Source: Anaerolineales bacterium UBA2317 (GTDB lineage: Bacteria; Chloroflexota; Anaerolineae; Anaerolineales; Villigracilaceae). From it: a stretch of 43,839 nucleotides of DNA. The stretch lies in assembly GCA_002345215.1 (NCBI GenBank), contig DDVH01000010.1, positions 1-43,839 of the forward strand. The letters run 5' to 3'. Every line of letters begins with the position of its first letter. Positions within the stretch are counted from its first letter, which is position 1. Positions 31,446-38,966 of the stretch are shown here, piece by piece. Position numbers and translations under genes: made by a program. The notes below the pieces were generated by a model. That model made no database searches, was not told where the DNA came from, and saw only the letters and a list, made by a program, of their open reading frames with translations.

Positions 31446-31499
31446 ATTATTTACAATCAAAGGTTTGACTTCTCGCCTCTTCCTTGATTTGTACTTGGT

Positions 31500-32582
31500 T
31501 CATAACCCTAAACTTTTTGCTTCGTTCCACAGTTTGTCCATCTCGTCTAAAGTCATGTCGGACAAATTTTTGTTTTGCTCTTTTGCTTTTTTCTCAACAT
31601 GTGCAAATCGTTTTTTGAATTTCAGGTTTGTATTTCGCAAAGCGGATTCAGCATCCACATATTTCCAGCGTGCGAGATTCACTAGTACAAAAAATAAATC
31701 TCCAATTTCAGAGGCGAGTTCAAAATCAGTATCCGCTTTTTTGATTTCTTCAATTTCTTCTCGAACTTTATCTAAAACGCCGTCTATTTCTTTCCAGTCA
31801 AAACCTACTCTGGCGGCACGATCTTGATATTCTTGCGCCTGACTCAATGCTGGCAAAGAAATTGGAACTCCATCTAAAATTCCTTTATCTTCTTTTTTGC
31901 CGCCTCTTTCTTTTTCTTTGAGTTTTTCCCAATTCGCTAATACGCCATCTACACTATCTAATTTCAAATCTCCAAACACATGCGGGTGACGGCGAATGAT
32001 TTTGTCATAAATATGTTTGATAATTTGTGTGGAATTAAATTCTCCTGCTTCACTTCCAATTTGGGCGTTCAAAACAATTTGCAAAAGCAAATCCCCAAAT
32101 TCTTCACGCATTTCGGTTGTGGAATTTGAGTCCATGGCTGAGATAGTTTCATAAGATTCTTCTAGCAAGTGTTTTCGCAAAGTTTGGTGAGTCTGTTCTT
32201 TATCCCATGGGCAACCGTCTGGAGCACGAAGATGGGCTGTGATTTCTGCGAATGACTCAAAGGATGTCCCTTTGCCGAGTGAAGGAACATAAAAATTGAA
32301 AGTTGAAGAAAATGTATTTCCGATTTCACTCAATCTTTCTTCTTTCCTCTTTCCTTCTTCAACGGTAAAAACTTTATGTTCAGAAGGATAAACCGCTAAT
32401 AAAACTTTTTTGATTTGCAACATTAATTCTTGCGAATCAATATTCAAAATTAAAGTATCACTGTCAGGTGGTGTGGGAGGATAATGCAGAGGCGTAAATA
32501 AATGCCCGTCGAGCAGAGTCAGCTTGGAGGGTGGTGTGAGGCGGAGTGTGTCAAAGGTTGAGGTTACGAGAGAAAAATCCAT
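31500..32582 (-). CDS. mazG: MazG-family NTP pyrophosphohydrolase with truncated tetrapyrrole-methylase-like N-terminus
   Basis: A house-cleaning NTP pyrophosphatase (NTP to NMP plus PPi). Residues about 105-360 are a two-domain MazG: DGCPWDKEQTHQTLRKHLLE, EESYE and EEFGD metal ligands, the RRHPHVFGD block, then the second domain with REEIEEIKK and SEIGDLFF. The N-terminal roughly 105 residues (LILNIDSQELM, LLAVYPSEHKVFTVEEG, FYVPSL) match the end of the TP-methylase domain of YabN-type fusions but lack its SAM-binding first half. Full YabN proteins are near 480 residues, so this looks like a shortened fusion. Confidence 0.88.
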   Translation of the reverse strand: MDFSLVTSTFDTLRLTPPSKLTLLDGHLFTPLHYPPTPPDSDTLILNIDSQELMLQIKKVLLAVYPSEHKVFTVEEGKRKEERLSEIGNTFSSTFNFYVPSLGKGTSFESFAEITAHLRAPDGCPWDKEQTHQTLRKHLLEESYETISAMDSNSTTEMREEFGDLLLQIVLNAQIGSEAGEFNSTQIIKHIYDKIIRRHPHVFGDLKLDSVDGVLANWEKLKEKERGGKKEDKGILDGVPISLPALSQAQEYQDRAARVGFDWKEIDGVLDKVREEIEEIKKADTDFELASEIGDLFFVLVNLARWKYVDAESALRNTNLKFKKRFAHVEKKAKEQNKNLSDMTLDEMDKLWNEAKSLGL

Positions 32583-32602
32583 TTTGTCACCATGTTAAAA
32601 AT

Positions 32603-32658
32603 ATAATCCGTAATTCGTAACTCGTAAAATAAATTACGGATTACGCATTACGGATTAT
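32603..32658. repeat. ATAATCCGTAAT...ATTACGGATTAT inverted repeat with internal echoes
   Basis: Perfect 12-base arms (32603-32614, 32647-32658) enclose further ATTACGGATTACG and AATTCGTAACTCGTAA units. It lies between rpsI (end of the ribosomal cluster) and mazG. It could act as the cluster's 3' hairpin, though it has no U-tract. Confidence 0.65.
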
Positions 32659-32678
32659 TCTAATTGATTGTAAAAATC

Positions 32679-33071
32679 TTAACGCTTGGTATAAGTTGGT
32701 GCCTTGCGGGCTTTCTTAAGACCAGGTTTCTTGCGTTCTTTAATGCGAGCATCACGCGTGAGCAAACCTTTTTTGCGAAGGGCTGAAGTCCAATCCGCAT
32801 TGAGAACTTGCAAGGCACGAGCAACGCCGAGGCGTACAGCATCTACTTGTCCTGCTACACCACCACCATTAACTAACACGGTGATGTCATATTTTTTTGC
32901 TTCTTGGCCAACTGCACCGAATGGGCGTAACACGCTTTCAACATCACCATAGCGAGAAAAGAAAGCGGTTGCTTCTTTTTCATTCACGGTGAATTTTCCG
33001 CTTCCGCTTACAACGCGAACGCGGGCGGTGCTTTCTTTACGGCGACCAATGCCTTCATAATATTGAGCCAT
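32679..33071 (-). CDS. rpsI: 30S ribosomal protein S9
   Basis: About 130 residues with the S9 hallmarks YYEGIGRRKESTARVRV at the start, the GGGVAGQVDAVRLGVARAL core, and the basic C-terminal tail ending APTYTKR that reaches the tRNA site. The start is placed at ATG 33069-33071 (MAQYYEG), with AGAGGT eight bases upstream; the alternative GTG two codons earlier overlaps the spacer. It follows rplM closely as the usual rplM-rpsI pair and is the last gene of the ribosomal block. Confidence 0.96.
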   Translation of the reverse strand: MAQYYEGIGRRKESTARVRVVSGSGKFTVNEKEATAFFSRYGDVESVLRPFGAVGQEAKKYDITVLVNGGGVAGQVDAVRLGVARALQVLNADWTSALRKKGLLTRDARIKERKKPGLKKARKAPTYTKR

Positions 33072-33084
33072 ATTCACTTACCTC

Positions 33085-33531
33085 TTATTCTGCTTTCTTA
33101 ATTTGAGTGCCATGCGGGTGATTTGGTCCCGCGTAAATTTTCAAACGCTTCAACACAGCACGTCCCATTTTGTTGTGTGGCAACATGCCCCACACAGCAT
33201 CGCGCAATGCGCGGTCTGGATGTGTAGCGAGTTGGTCGCGCAATGAAATGCTTTTCAAACCACCAGGGTAGCCAGAGTGGTGATGATACATTTTTGAAGT
33301 GAGGCGTGATTCTGTTTTTGTACCAGTCACACTCACTTTTTCTGTATTCACAATCACAACAAAATCACCCATTTCAACACCAGGGGTAAAAGTTGGTTTG
33401 TGTTTGCCAAGTAATAGGTGTGCCACGCGTGTGGCAAGACGCCCAAGGTTTTGCCCTTCGGCATCAATCACAACCCAGTCGCGCGTTATTTCAGCGGCTT
33501 TCGGATAATAAGTCTTTTGTTGCACGTTCAT
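33085..33531 (-). CDS. rplM: 50S ribosomal protein L13
   Basis: A 148-residue L13 with WVVIDAEGQNLGRLATRVA, GDFVVIVNTEKVSVTG, YHHSGYPGGLKS and WGMLPHNKMGRAVLKRLKIY, all family signatures. It assembles early onto 23S rRNA. It pairs with rpsI downstream. The GGAG upstream of the ATG is only a few bases away, so a GTG two codons in is possible, with little effect on the product. Confidence 0.97.
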   Translation of the reverse strand: MNVQQKTYYPKAAEITRDWVVIDAEGQNLGRLATRVAHLLLGKHKPTFTPGVEMGDFVVIVNTEKVSVTGTKTESRLTSKMYHHHSGYPGGLKSISLRDQLATHPDRALRDAVWGMLPHNKMGRAVLKRLKIYAGPNHPHGTQIKKAE

Positions 33532-33552
33532 CTCTCCGTTTTCTAAATTCTT

Positions 33553-34293
33553 TCAATACTTTACTTCTATCAGCGTTAACCCATGTGCAGGTGCAAGCCC
33601 TGATGGAAGTTTCACTTGTTTTTTTAATAAAGCCTGTTCGACATCTTTCCGCGAACATTTTCCTTGCGCCAGCGACACTTGAACAAACACCATTCTTCTT
33701 ACCATTCGATATAAAAACGCATCTGCCGACACTTCAAATTGCCACTCGTTTTTCGGCTTTTTCTTCCACTCCGACTTTGTCACTGTTCTTACGGTCGTTC
33801 CGTTTTCAGTCGTCTTTGAACCGAAAGAAGAAAAATCAAATGTACCGAGAAACAAACTTGCACTTTCTTTGAGGGCATCTCCATCAAAAGATGTTCGAAC
33901 ATGCCACTCAAATTTTTCTCTTAAAGGGTCACGAACCTTTTCATAAAACAATCGATAACGATATGTTCGTGATGTTGCATCAAAACGCGGGTGAAACTCT
34001 GAATTTGTCACCTGCATTTTTTTTACAACGAGGTCATGTGATAATTTCGCGTTCATTGCTTGCAGTAACTTTTCTGTGGAATATTTCCACTCGTCAAAGT
34101 CAAATGCGGCAACTTGTCCACTCGCATGAACTCCTGTATCGGTTCTGCCAGCCATCAAAACGCTTGTGCCAGTCCAACCGATTTGTTGCAAAGCTTTTTC
34201 TAGCTCGCCTTGCACCGTTCGAGAGTTTGCTTGCTTTTGGCTACCAACAAAATTAGAGCCATCATAAGCAAGGATGATTTGGTAACGTACCAT
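33553..34293 (-). CDS. truA: tRNA pseudouridine(38-40) synthase
   Basis: TruA makes pseudouridine at positions 38-40 of tRNA anticodon arms. The 246-residue protein has the catalytic GRTDTGVHASGQV motif with D52, RYRLFYEKV, and the C-terminal FLYRMVRRMV block. The length is typical. It lies between rplQ and rplM, a common order in Gram-positives and Chloroflexota. There is a GCTAA-type repeat upstream and no clear Shine-Dalgarno. Confidence 0.95.
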   Translation of the reverse strand: MVRYQIILAYDGSNFVGSQKQANSRTVQGELEKALQQIGWTGTSVLMAGRTDTGVHASGQVAAFDFDEWKYSTEKLLQAMNAKLSHDLVVKKMQVTNSEFHPRFDATSRTYRYRLFYEKVRDPLREKFEWHVRTSFDGDALKESASLFLGTFDFSSFGSKTTENGTTVRTVTKSEWKKKPKNEWQFEVSADAFLYRMVRRMVFVQVSLAQGKCSRKDVEQALLKKQVKLPSGLAPAHGLTLIEVKY

Positions 34294-34300
34294 TTTAGCA

Positions 34301-34324
34301 ATTAGCCTTTAGCACTTGGCTAAT
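34301..34324. repeat. ATTAGCC...GGCTAAT short repeat
   Basis: ATTAGCC and GGCTAAT arms surround TTTAGCACTT, preceded by another TTAGCA unit. It belongs to the same family as 961-1007 and fills the rplQ-truA gap. Confidence 0.6.
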
Positions 34325-34334
34325 CACTTTCTTT

Positions 34335-34712
34335 CTATTCTTCTACTAATTCGAGAACTACCATCTCAGCCGCATCGCCGAGGCGTGGACCAAGTTTGAT
34401 AACACGGGTATAACCGCCATTACGAGTGGCGAAGCGTGGGGCAATTTCGTCAAACAAACGCTTGATGATTTGATTATCACCAAGTTTCGAAACTGCCAAA
34501 CGGCGGGCATTTACTTTCTCGTCAGCGGCACCGTCTGCGCTTTTCTTGGCGAGCGTAATCAACTTTTCGGCTTCACCGCGTACTGCCGCGGCTTTGGCTT
34601 TGGTGGTTTGAATCCGCTCGTGTGTAAATAATTGTTTAATTAGGTTGCGACGCAGAGCAATACGTGCACTCTTTGTTCGTCCTAATCTGTAACCTGCTAC
34701 TGAATGTCGCAT
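34335..34712 (-). CDS. rplQ: 50S ribosomal protein L17
   Basis: A 125-residue L17 with the N-terminal RLGRTKSARIALRRNLIKQL, the HERIQTTKAKA block and the C-terminal GGYTRVIKLGPRLGDAAEM, all typical. GGAGAG lies upstream of the ATG. It follows rpoA directly, as in the standard alpha operon. Confidence 0.97.
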   Translation of the reverse strand: MRHSVAGYRLGRTKSARIALRRNLIKQLFTHERIQTTKAKAAAVRGEAEKLITLAKKSADGAADEKVNARRLAVSKLGDNQIIKRLFDEIAPRFATRNGGYTRVIKLGPRLGDAAEMVVLELVEE

Positions 34713-34715
34713 TTC

Positions 34716-35687
34716 TTAACTCTCCGATGATTGGTCTTTCATATAGCCCTTTTCGCGCATTTTGTCGCGGAGTTCATCTAAACTCTTTTCGCCAAAATTA
34801 CGAATGGACATGACCGCGCTTTCGCCTTTTTCAAGGAGTTCAAGCACATCACCCACTGTGGTGATGCCTGTACGCTTCAATGAATTGAAAACGCGTACAG
34901 AAAGGTCTAGGGCTTCGACGGGGGTATCAGCCAATTCACTGCTTAAGCGACTCCCTGAGGTTTCGCTGCGTTCGACTGCAACAGTCAACATTTCTTCATT
35001 GATACCAGCAACATAGCGCAAGTGGTCAATGAGAATACGGGCAGAAGAACTCAAAGCACGTTCAGGAGATACTGTGCCGTCTGTCCAAATTTCTAAAATT
35101 AATTTGTCAAAGTTTGTGCTTTGCCCAACGCGAGCAGAAGCCACTTCCCAGTTTACGCGTTTGACCGGGCTGAAAATTGCATCCACTGGCAATTCACCAA
35201 TGGGCATGTGTCCGGAACGTTCGTTGGCTGGTGAATATCCGCGACCACGTTCAACGACAAATTCAACATCGAGTTTGGTCTTGGGGTTATCCACTGTAAA
35301 GAGATAAGTATCTGGGTTGACTATCTCAATTTCAGCAGGAGTGATGATGTCTGCGGCGGTGACGGTGCCTTCGCCTCTGACTTCCAGATGCATGCGAGCG
35401 CTGTCAACACCATCCATCTTGATGCGGATTTGTTTAATCTGCAACATGACTTGGATGACATCTTCACGTACGCCGGGGATGTCGCTAAATTCATGCAAAA
35501 CATCCGCAAAGCGAACGGAGGTAATTGCTACACCTTCTAAGGAAGAGAGCAATACGCGGCGCAAGGCATTGCCGAGCGTCACGCCATAGCCACCTTCGAG
35601 TGGGCTAATTACGAATTTTCCATAATTTCGAGCTTCTGCTTCACGCTCGATTTTTGGCATTACCATGTTTGTGATGATACCAGTCAC
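34716..35687 (-). CDS. rpoA: RNA polymerase alpha subunit
   Basis: A 323-residue alpha subunit. The N-terminal dimerisation/assembly domain has FVISPLEGGYGVTLGNALRRVLLSSLEG. The C-terminal domain (about 250-318) holds LSVRVFNSLKRTGITTVGDV and NFGEKSLDEL, the DNA/activator-binding helices. A GTG start is assumed because AAAGGTG precedes it; ATG codons 7 and 9 codons in have no such site. The hairpin at 35712-35752 lies in its leader. Confidence 0.97.
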   Translation of the reverse strand: MTGIITNMVMPKIEREAEARNYGKFVISPLEGGYGVTLGNALRRVLLSSLEGVAITSVRFADVLHEFSDIPGVREDVIQVMLQIKQIRIKMDGVDSARMHLEVRGEGTVTAADIITPAEIEIVNPDTYLFTVDNPKTKLDVEFVVERGRGYSPANERSGHMPIGELPVDAIFSPVKRVNWEVASARVGQSTNFDKLILEIWTDGTVSPERALSSSARILIDHLRYVAGINEEMLTVAVERSETSGSRLSSELADTPVEALDLSVRVFNSLKRTGITTVGDVLELLEKGESAVMSIRNFGEKSLDELRDKMREKGYMKDQSSES

Positions 35688-35711
35688 GGTTCACCTTTCC
35701 CTTTTGATTCT

Positions 35712-35752
35712 GCTTCAAGTGGCTGACCAGTTTCCCAGTCTGCACTTGAAGC
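35712..35752 (-). promoter_or_regulatory. GNRA-capped RNA hairpin between rpsD and rpoA
   Basis: The minus-strand RNA has perfect 10-base outer arms (GCUUCAAGUG and CACUUGAAGC), a small internal loop, then an inner stem GACUGG/CUGGUC (with G-U pairs) closed by a GAAA tetraloop. No U-tract follows, so it is not an intrinsic terminator. A ribosomal-protein (S4) binding site, RNase processing site or expression-setting element is possible. Confidence 0.6.
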
Positions 35753-35763
35753 GGTTTGGAGGA

Positions 35764-36420
35764 TTAGCGTCTGGAATAATATTCGACGATTAATTGTTCG
35801 TCGAGTGTTCCGTCAATTTCTACACGTTCGGGCATACGCGCCACAGAACCGCTCAATGTTTTGATATCACGGTTGAGCCAGCTGGGGGCGTTACGTTTTT
35901 CTGCATAGGCGTTCAGGTCTTTGAAGTAAGTTAATTTGCTAGAACCTTCGCGGACTGCAACTGTGTCACTTTCACCAAGGAGCATGGAAGGCACGTCAGT
36001 GCGGCGACCATTTACAGTGAAATGACCATGTGTAACGAGAACGCGTGCTTGTGCACGGCTGGATGCATATCCGAGCCGAAAAACAACATTATCTAAACGT
36101 GATTCGAGGATTTGAAGCAAGTTCAAACCTGTCAGACCACGGCGTGTGATTGCGGTGTCGTAATAGCGACGGAATTGGCGTTCTAAGACACCATACACAC
36201 GACGAGCTTTTTGTTTGGCGCGCAATTGGCGGGCAAAGTCGGAAGAACGCCCCATGTTACTTCCGCCACCACCACGATTGCCTGTGCGACCATGTTGACC
36301 GGGCGCGAAACTGCGTTTTTCAAAGGAGCATTTGGGGGTAAAACAACGCTCGCCTTTGAGATAAAGTTTTTCACCTTCGCGCCGGCAAAGTTTACATACC
36401 GGACTTAATGATTTAGCCAT
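35764..36420 (-). CDS. rpsD: 30S ribosomal protein S4
   Basis: A 218-residue primary 16S-binding protein. The N-terminal zinc motif is present: C9, C12, C26 and C31, as in Thermus S4. It has the S4 RNA-binding domain (LESRLDNVVFRLGYASSRAQARVLVTHGHF) and ends ERVEIDGTLDEQLIVEYYSR. S4 autoregulates its operon in several bacteria, relevant to the downstream hairpin. It follows rpsK after 18 bases. Confidence 0.97.
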   Translation of the reverse strand: MAKSLSPVCKLCRREGEKLYLKGERCFTPKCSFEKRSFAPGQHGRTGNRGGGGSNMGRSSDFARQLRAKQKARRVYGVLERQFRRYYDTAITRRGLTGLNLLQILESRLDNVVFRLGYASSRAQARVLVTHGHFTVNGRRTDVPSMLLGESDTVAVREGSSKLTYFKDLNAYAEKRNAPSWLNRDIKTLSGSVARMPERVEIDGTLDEQLIVEYYSRR

Positions 36421-36438
36421 AAATCAACAACCTCATTC

Positions 36439-36843
36439 TTATACACGTCGCTTCTTGGGCGGACGGCAACCATTATGTGGAACAGGCGTAACATCAGAAA
36501 TGGAACGGACTTTCAATCCCATTGCTTGTACTGCACGAATAGCATTTTCACGACCTGGACCTGGACCTTTAACAATCAAATCCACTTCTTGTAAGCCGAG
36601 TTGTTGCGCGGCTTTAATTGCTTGCTCTGCGGCAAGGCGGGCGGCAAACGGTGTGCTTTTGCGTGAGCCTTTGAAACCAGCGGAACCAGCAGAACCCCAA
36701 GAAATGGTATTGCCTTCCGGGTCTGTGACGGTAACAATTGTATTATTGAAGGAAGCAAAAATATGCACCTGCCCGTAGGACAGATTGCGCTTCCCCTTTT
36801 TTGCGCCAGTGGCGCGACGTGTGGAACGTACACTCTGAGCCAT
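36439..36843 (-). CDS. rpsK: 30S ribosomal protein S11
   Basis: A 134-residue S11 with the signature FNNTIVTVTDPEGNTISWGS, the FKGSRKSTPFAA block, VKGPGPGRENAIRA and the conserved C-terminus TPVPHNGCRPPKKRRV. Located between rpsM and rpsD as in the alpha operon. Confidence 0.97.
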   Translation of the reverse strand: MAQSVRSTRRATGAKKGKRNLSYGQVHIFASFNNTIVTVTDPEGNTISWGSAGSAGFKGSRKSTPFAARLAAEQAIKAAQQLGLQEVDLIVKGPGPGRENAIRAVQAMGLKVRSISDVTPVPHNGCRPPKKRRV

Positions 36844-36868
36844 TTTCTATATACCTCTTCTGGCAGGA

Positions 36869-37255
36869 TTACTTCTTCGCACCGCGACGGCGACCACGCC
36901 CAGCCACGGTTTTCTTCGTACCTTTGCGGGTACGAGCATTTGTCTTTGTTCGTTGACCATTCACCGGCAAATTGCGGCGATGTCGCAAACCACGATATGA
37001 ACCAATTTCAATCAAACGTTTAACGTTCATTTGAACTTCGCGGCGCAAGTCACCTTCAACCTTAAAGTTCTTAGAAATATATTCACGAATCGCAGAAACT
37101 TCAGCTTCGGTTAAGTCTTTGATACGAGTATCAGGACTCACTTTTGTATCCGCTAAAATTTTTCGTGCACGAGTCGGACCAATACCAAAAAGATAGGTCA
37201 AGCCTACTTCAGTGCGCTTGTTGCGCGGGAGGTCAACACCTTCGATTCTTGCCAT
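36869..37255 (-). CDS. rpsM: 30S ribosomal protein S13
   Basis: A 128-residue S13 with MARIEGVDLPRNKR, the YLFGIGPTRARKIL helix-turn-helix, YRGLRHRRNLPVNGQRTKTN, and a very basic C-terminal tail of about 15 residues. It contacts the 16S head and the L5 bridge. It follows rpmJ by six bases. Confidence 0.97.
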   Translation of the reverse strand: MARIEGVDLPRNKRTEVGLTYLFGIGPTRARKILADTKVSPDTRIKDLTEAEVSAIREYISKNFKVEGDLRREVQMNVKRLIEIGSYRGLRHRRNLPVNGQRTKTNARTRKGTKKTVAGRGRRRGAKK

Positions 37256-37261
37256 AGGTAA

Positions 37262-37375
37262 CTACCCTTGTCTCTGTTTATGTTTTGGATTTTCGCAAAT
37301 AATATACACAATACCTTTACGTCGAATAATACGACACTTGGCACAACGCTTGCGAATGGATGGCGAAACTTTCAT
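37262..37375 (-). CDS. rpmJ: 50S ribosomal protein L36
   Basis: A 37-residue gene found by translating the map-rpsM gap. MKVSPSIRKRCAKCRIIRRK is followed by a segment containing ICENPKHKQRQG. The zinc ligands C11, C14, C27 and H32 are intact, so this is the C+ form. TAGGAG lies upstream of the ATG. Its position directly before rpsM is canonical; infA is not found between it and map. Confidence 0.96.
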   Translation of the reverse strand: MKVSPSIRKRCAKCRIIRRKGIVYIICENPKHKQRQG

Positions 37376-37481
37376 AAAATAAATCTCCTAAAACTTACGG
37401 CTGTTCAACTCACAGCCAAACATCTAATTATACTGTTCTACTTTCAATTCGTCCATACTTTTTATCGGTCATCTGCTGTGA

Positions 37482-38249
37482 TTACAAGACAGTCAGGATG
37501 AGGGGTTCTCCTTCGGTGACAGCAACAGAATGTTCAAAATGTGCCGTCAATGAACCATCAGCAGAAACAACCGTCCATTGGTCTGGCAGAACGCGGGTTT
37601 GAAACGTTCCAATGAGCACCATCGGCTCAAGCGCAATTGTCGTACCGGGCTTCAACATTATGCCTGTACCTGCAACGCCAATGTTTGGCACTTGCGGAGC
37701 TTCGTGCATTGTTCGCCCAACACCATGCCCCGTGTATTCACGCGTGACATGCAAACCATTGCCTTCAACAAAATTTTGTATCGCCGCAGAGACATCGCCA
37801 GTGCGATTTCCCTTTCGCATCTTTTGGATGCCAACAAAGAGCGCCTCTTCTGTGACTTTGAGCAGGTTTGCCGCTTCGGGAGAAATTTCTCCCACCCCAG
37901 CCGTAAAAGCTGAGTCCGCAACAAAACCTTCGTAAATTGTTCCGCAATCTATCGAGACGATATCCCCTTCCTTTAACTTTCGTTTCGGGTTAGGAATTCC
38001 ATGCACCATCTCATCGTTGAGGCTGACAGTAATAGATGCAGGAAACGGCGGACGCCCATAGCCTTTGAATGGCGATACACATCCATATGACTTCAGCACT
38101 TCCTCAGCAGCCGCGTTGAGGTCAGCAGTCGTCATACCTGGTTGTAAAAGTTCTCTTACTTTTGCCAGCACGGTTGCATTGATGCGCCCTGCTTCGCGCA
38201 TAATCTTCAACTCTGCAGGGGTTTTTGTATTTATCTGGCGGTCAAACAT
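37482..38249 (-). CDS. map: Methionine aminopeptidase, type I
   Basis: Removes N-terminal methionine from nascent proteins. The 255-residue pita-bread fold shows the metal-site segments SIDCGTIYEGFVADSAFTAG (both Asp ligands), HGVGRTMHEAP (His), IALEPMV (Glu) and the final EHSVAVTE (Glu). Typical type I length, with no zinc-finger extension. Located between adk and rpmJ as in many spc/alpha clusters. Confidence 0.96.
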   Translation of the reverse strand: MFDRQINTKTPAELKIMREAGRINATVLAKVRELLQPGMTTADLNAAAEEVLKSYGCVSPFKGYGRPPFPASITVSLNDEMVHGIPNPKRKLKEGDIVSIDCGTIYEGFVADSAFTAGVGEISPEAANLLKVTEEALFVGIQKMRKGNRTGDVSAAIQNFVEGNGLHVTREYTGHGVGRTMHEAPQVPNIGVAGTGIMLKPGTTIALEPMVLIGTFQTRVLPDQWTVVSADGSLTAHFEHSVAVTEGEPLILTVL

Positions 38250-38306
38250 TTCACTATAAACCTTTTATAAAACAGAGCCTTCTATCCTGCTCTGATGCCT
38301 CACAAA

Positions 38307-38957
38307 TTATTGTTTCAAAGCCGCAAGCAAATCTTTTGTAACTTGCTCTACTGCTTGCGTTCCATCAATCTTGATTAACTTACCAGCCGCTTCATAATGT
38401 TCAACCAATGGCATGGTTTGTTCAAAGTACACACGAATTCGCTTTGATACAACTTCTGCCTTATCATCTTCACGTTGGTACACTTCAGAACCGTCAATAT
38501 CACATACGCCTGCTTGCTTTGGCGGATTAAACTTCTCATGATAAATGTGACCTTGTGCTTTGCACGTCCAACGTCCACTAGCACGTTCTACTAAAACCGA
38601 TTCTGCCGCAGTGATATATGGTACTGCATTCACTTCGCTACTAAACTCAGCCAACATGTCATCTAGTGCTTCTGCTTGGGCTGGGGTGCGAGGGAAACCG
38701 TCTAAAATGGCACCCAACTCGCAGTCAGGTTTAGAGATGCGGTCTCGAATCATGCTGATGGTTAAGTCATCAGGCACCAATTCGCCTTTATCTAAAATAG
38801 CCTTCACTTGTTTACCAAGTTCGGTTTGATTTTTAATGTTCTCACGAAATAAATCTCCAGAGGAGACATGCGCGAGTTTGCTCGTTTCAGCCAAAATTCT
38901 GGCTTGCGTACCTTTACCAACTCCCGGCGGGCCGAGCAAAACAATAAATGTTGCCAT
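38307..38957 (-). CDS. adk: Adenylate kinase
   Basis: ATP + AMP to 2 ADP. About 216 residues, with P-loop GPPGVGKGTQ (residues 9-18), the DGFPRTPAQA segment (from 86) and an extended LID (about 128-160). The LID has C132 and C152 but Q135 at the second ligand position and D155 at the fourth; H137 may substitute, so the zinc site is partial or altered. The start is set at the second ATG (38955-38957), which has GGAGA seven bases upstream; a GTG one codon earlier is alternative. Located between secY and map. Confidence 0.96.
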   Translation of the reverse strand: MATFIVLLGPPGVGKGTQARILAETSKLAHVSSGDLFRENIKNQTELGKQVKAILDKGELVPDDLTISMIRDRISKPDCELGAILDGFPRTPAQAEALDDMLAEFSSEVNAVPYITAAESVLVERASGRWTCKAQGHIYHEKFNPPKQAGVCDIDGSEVYQREDDKAEVVSKRIRVYFEQTMPLVEHYEAAGKLIKIDGTQAVEQVTKDLLAALKQ

Positions 38958-38966
38958 CACATCTCC

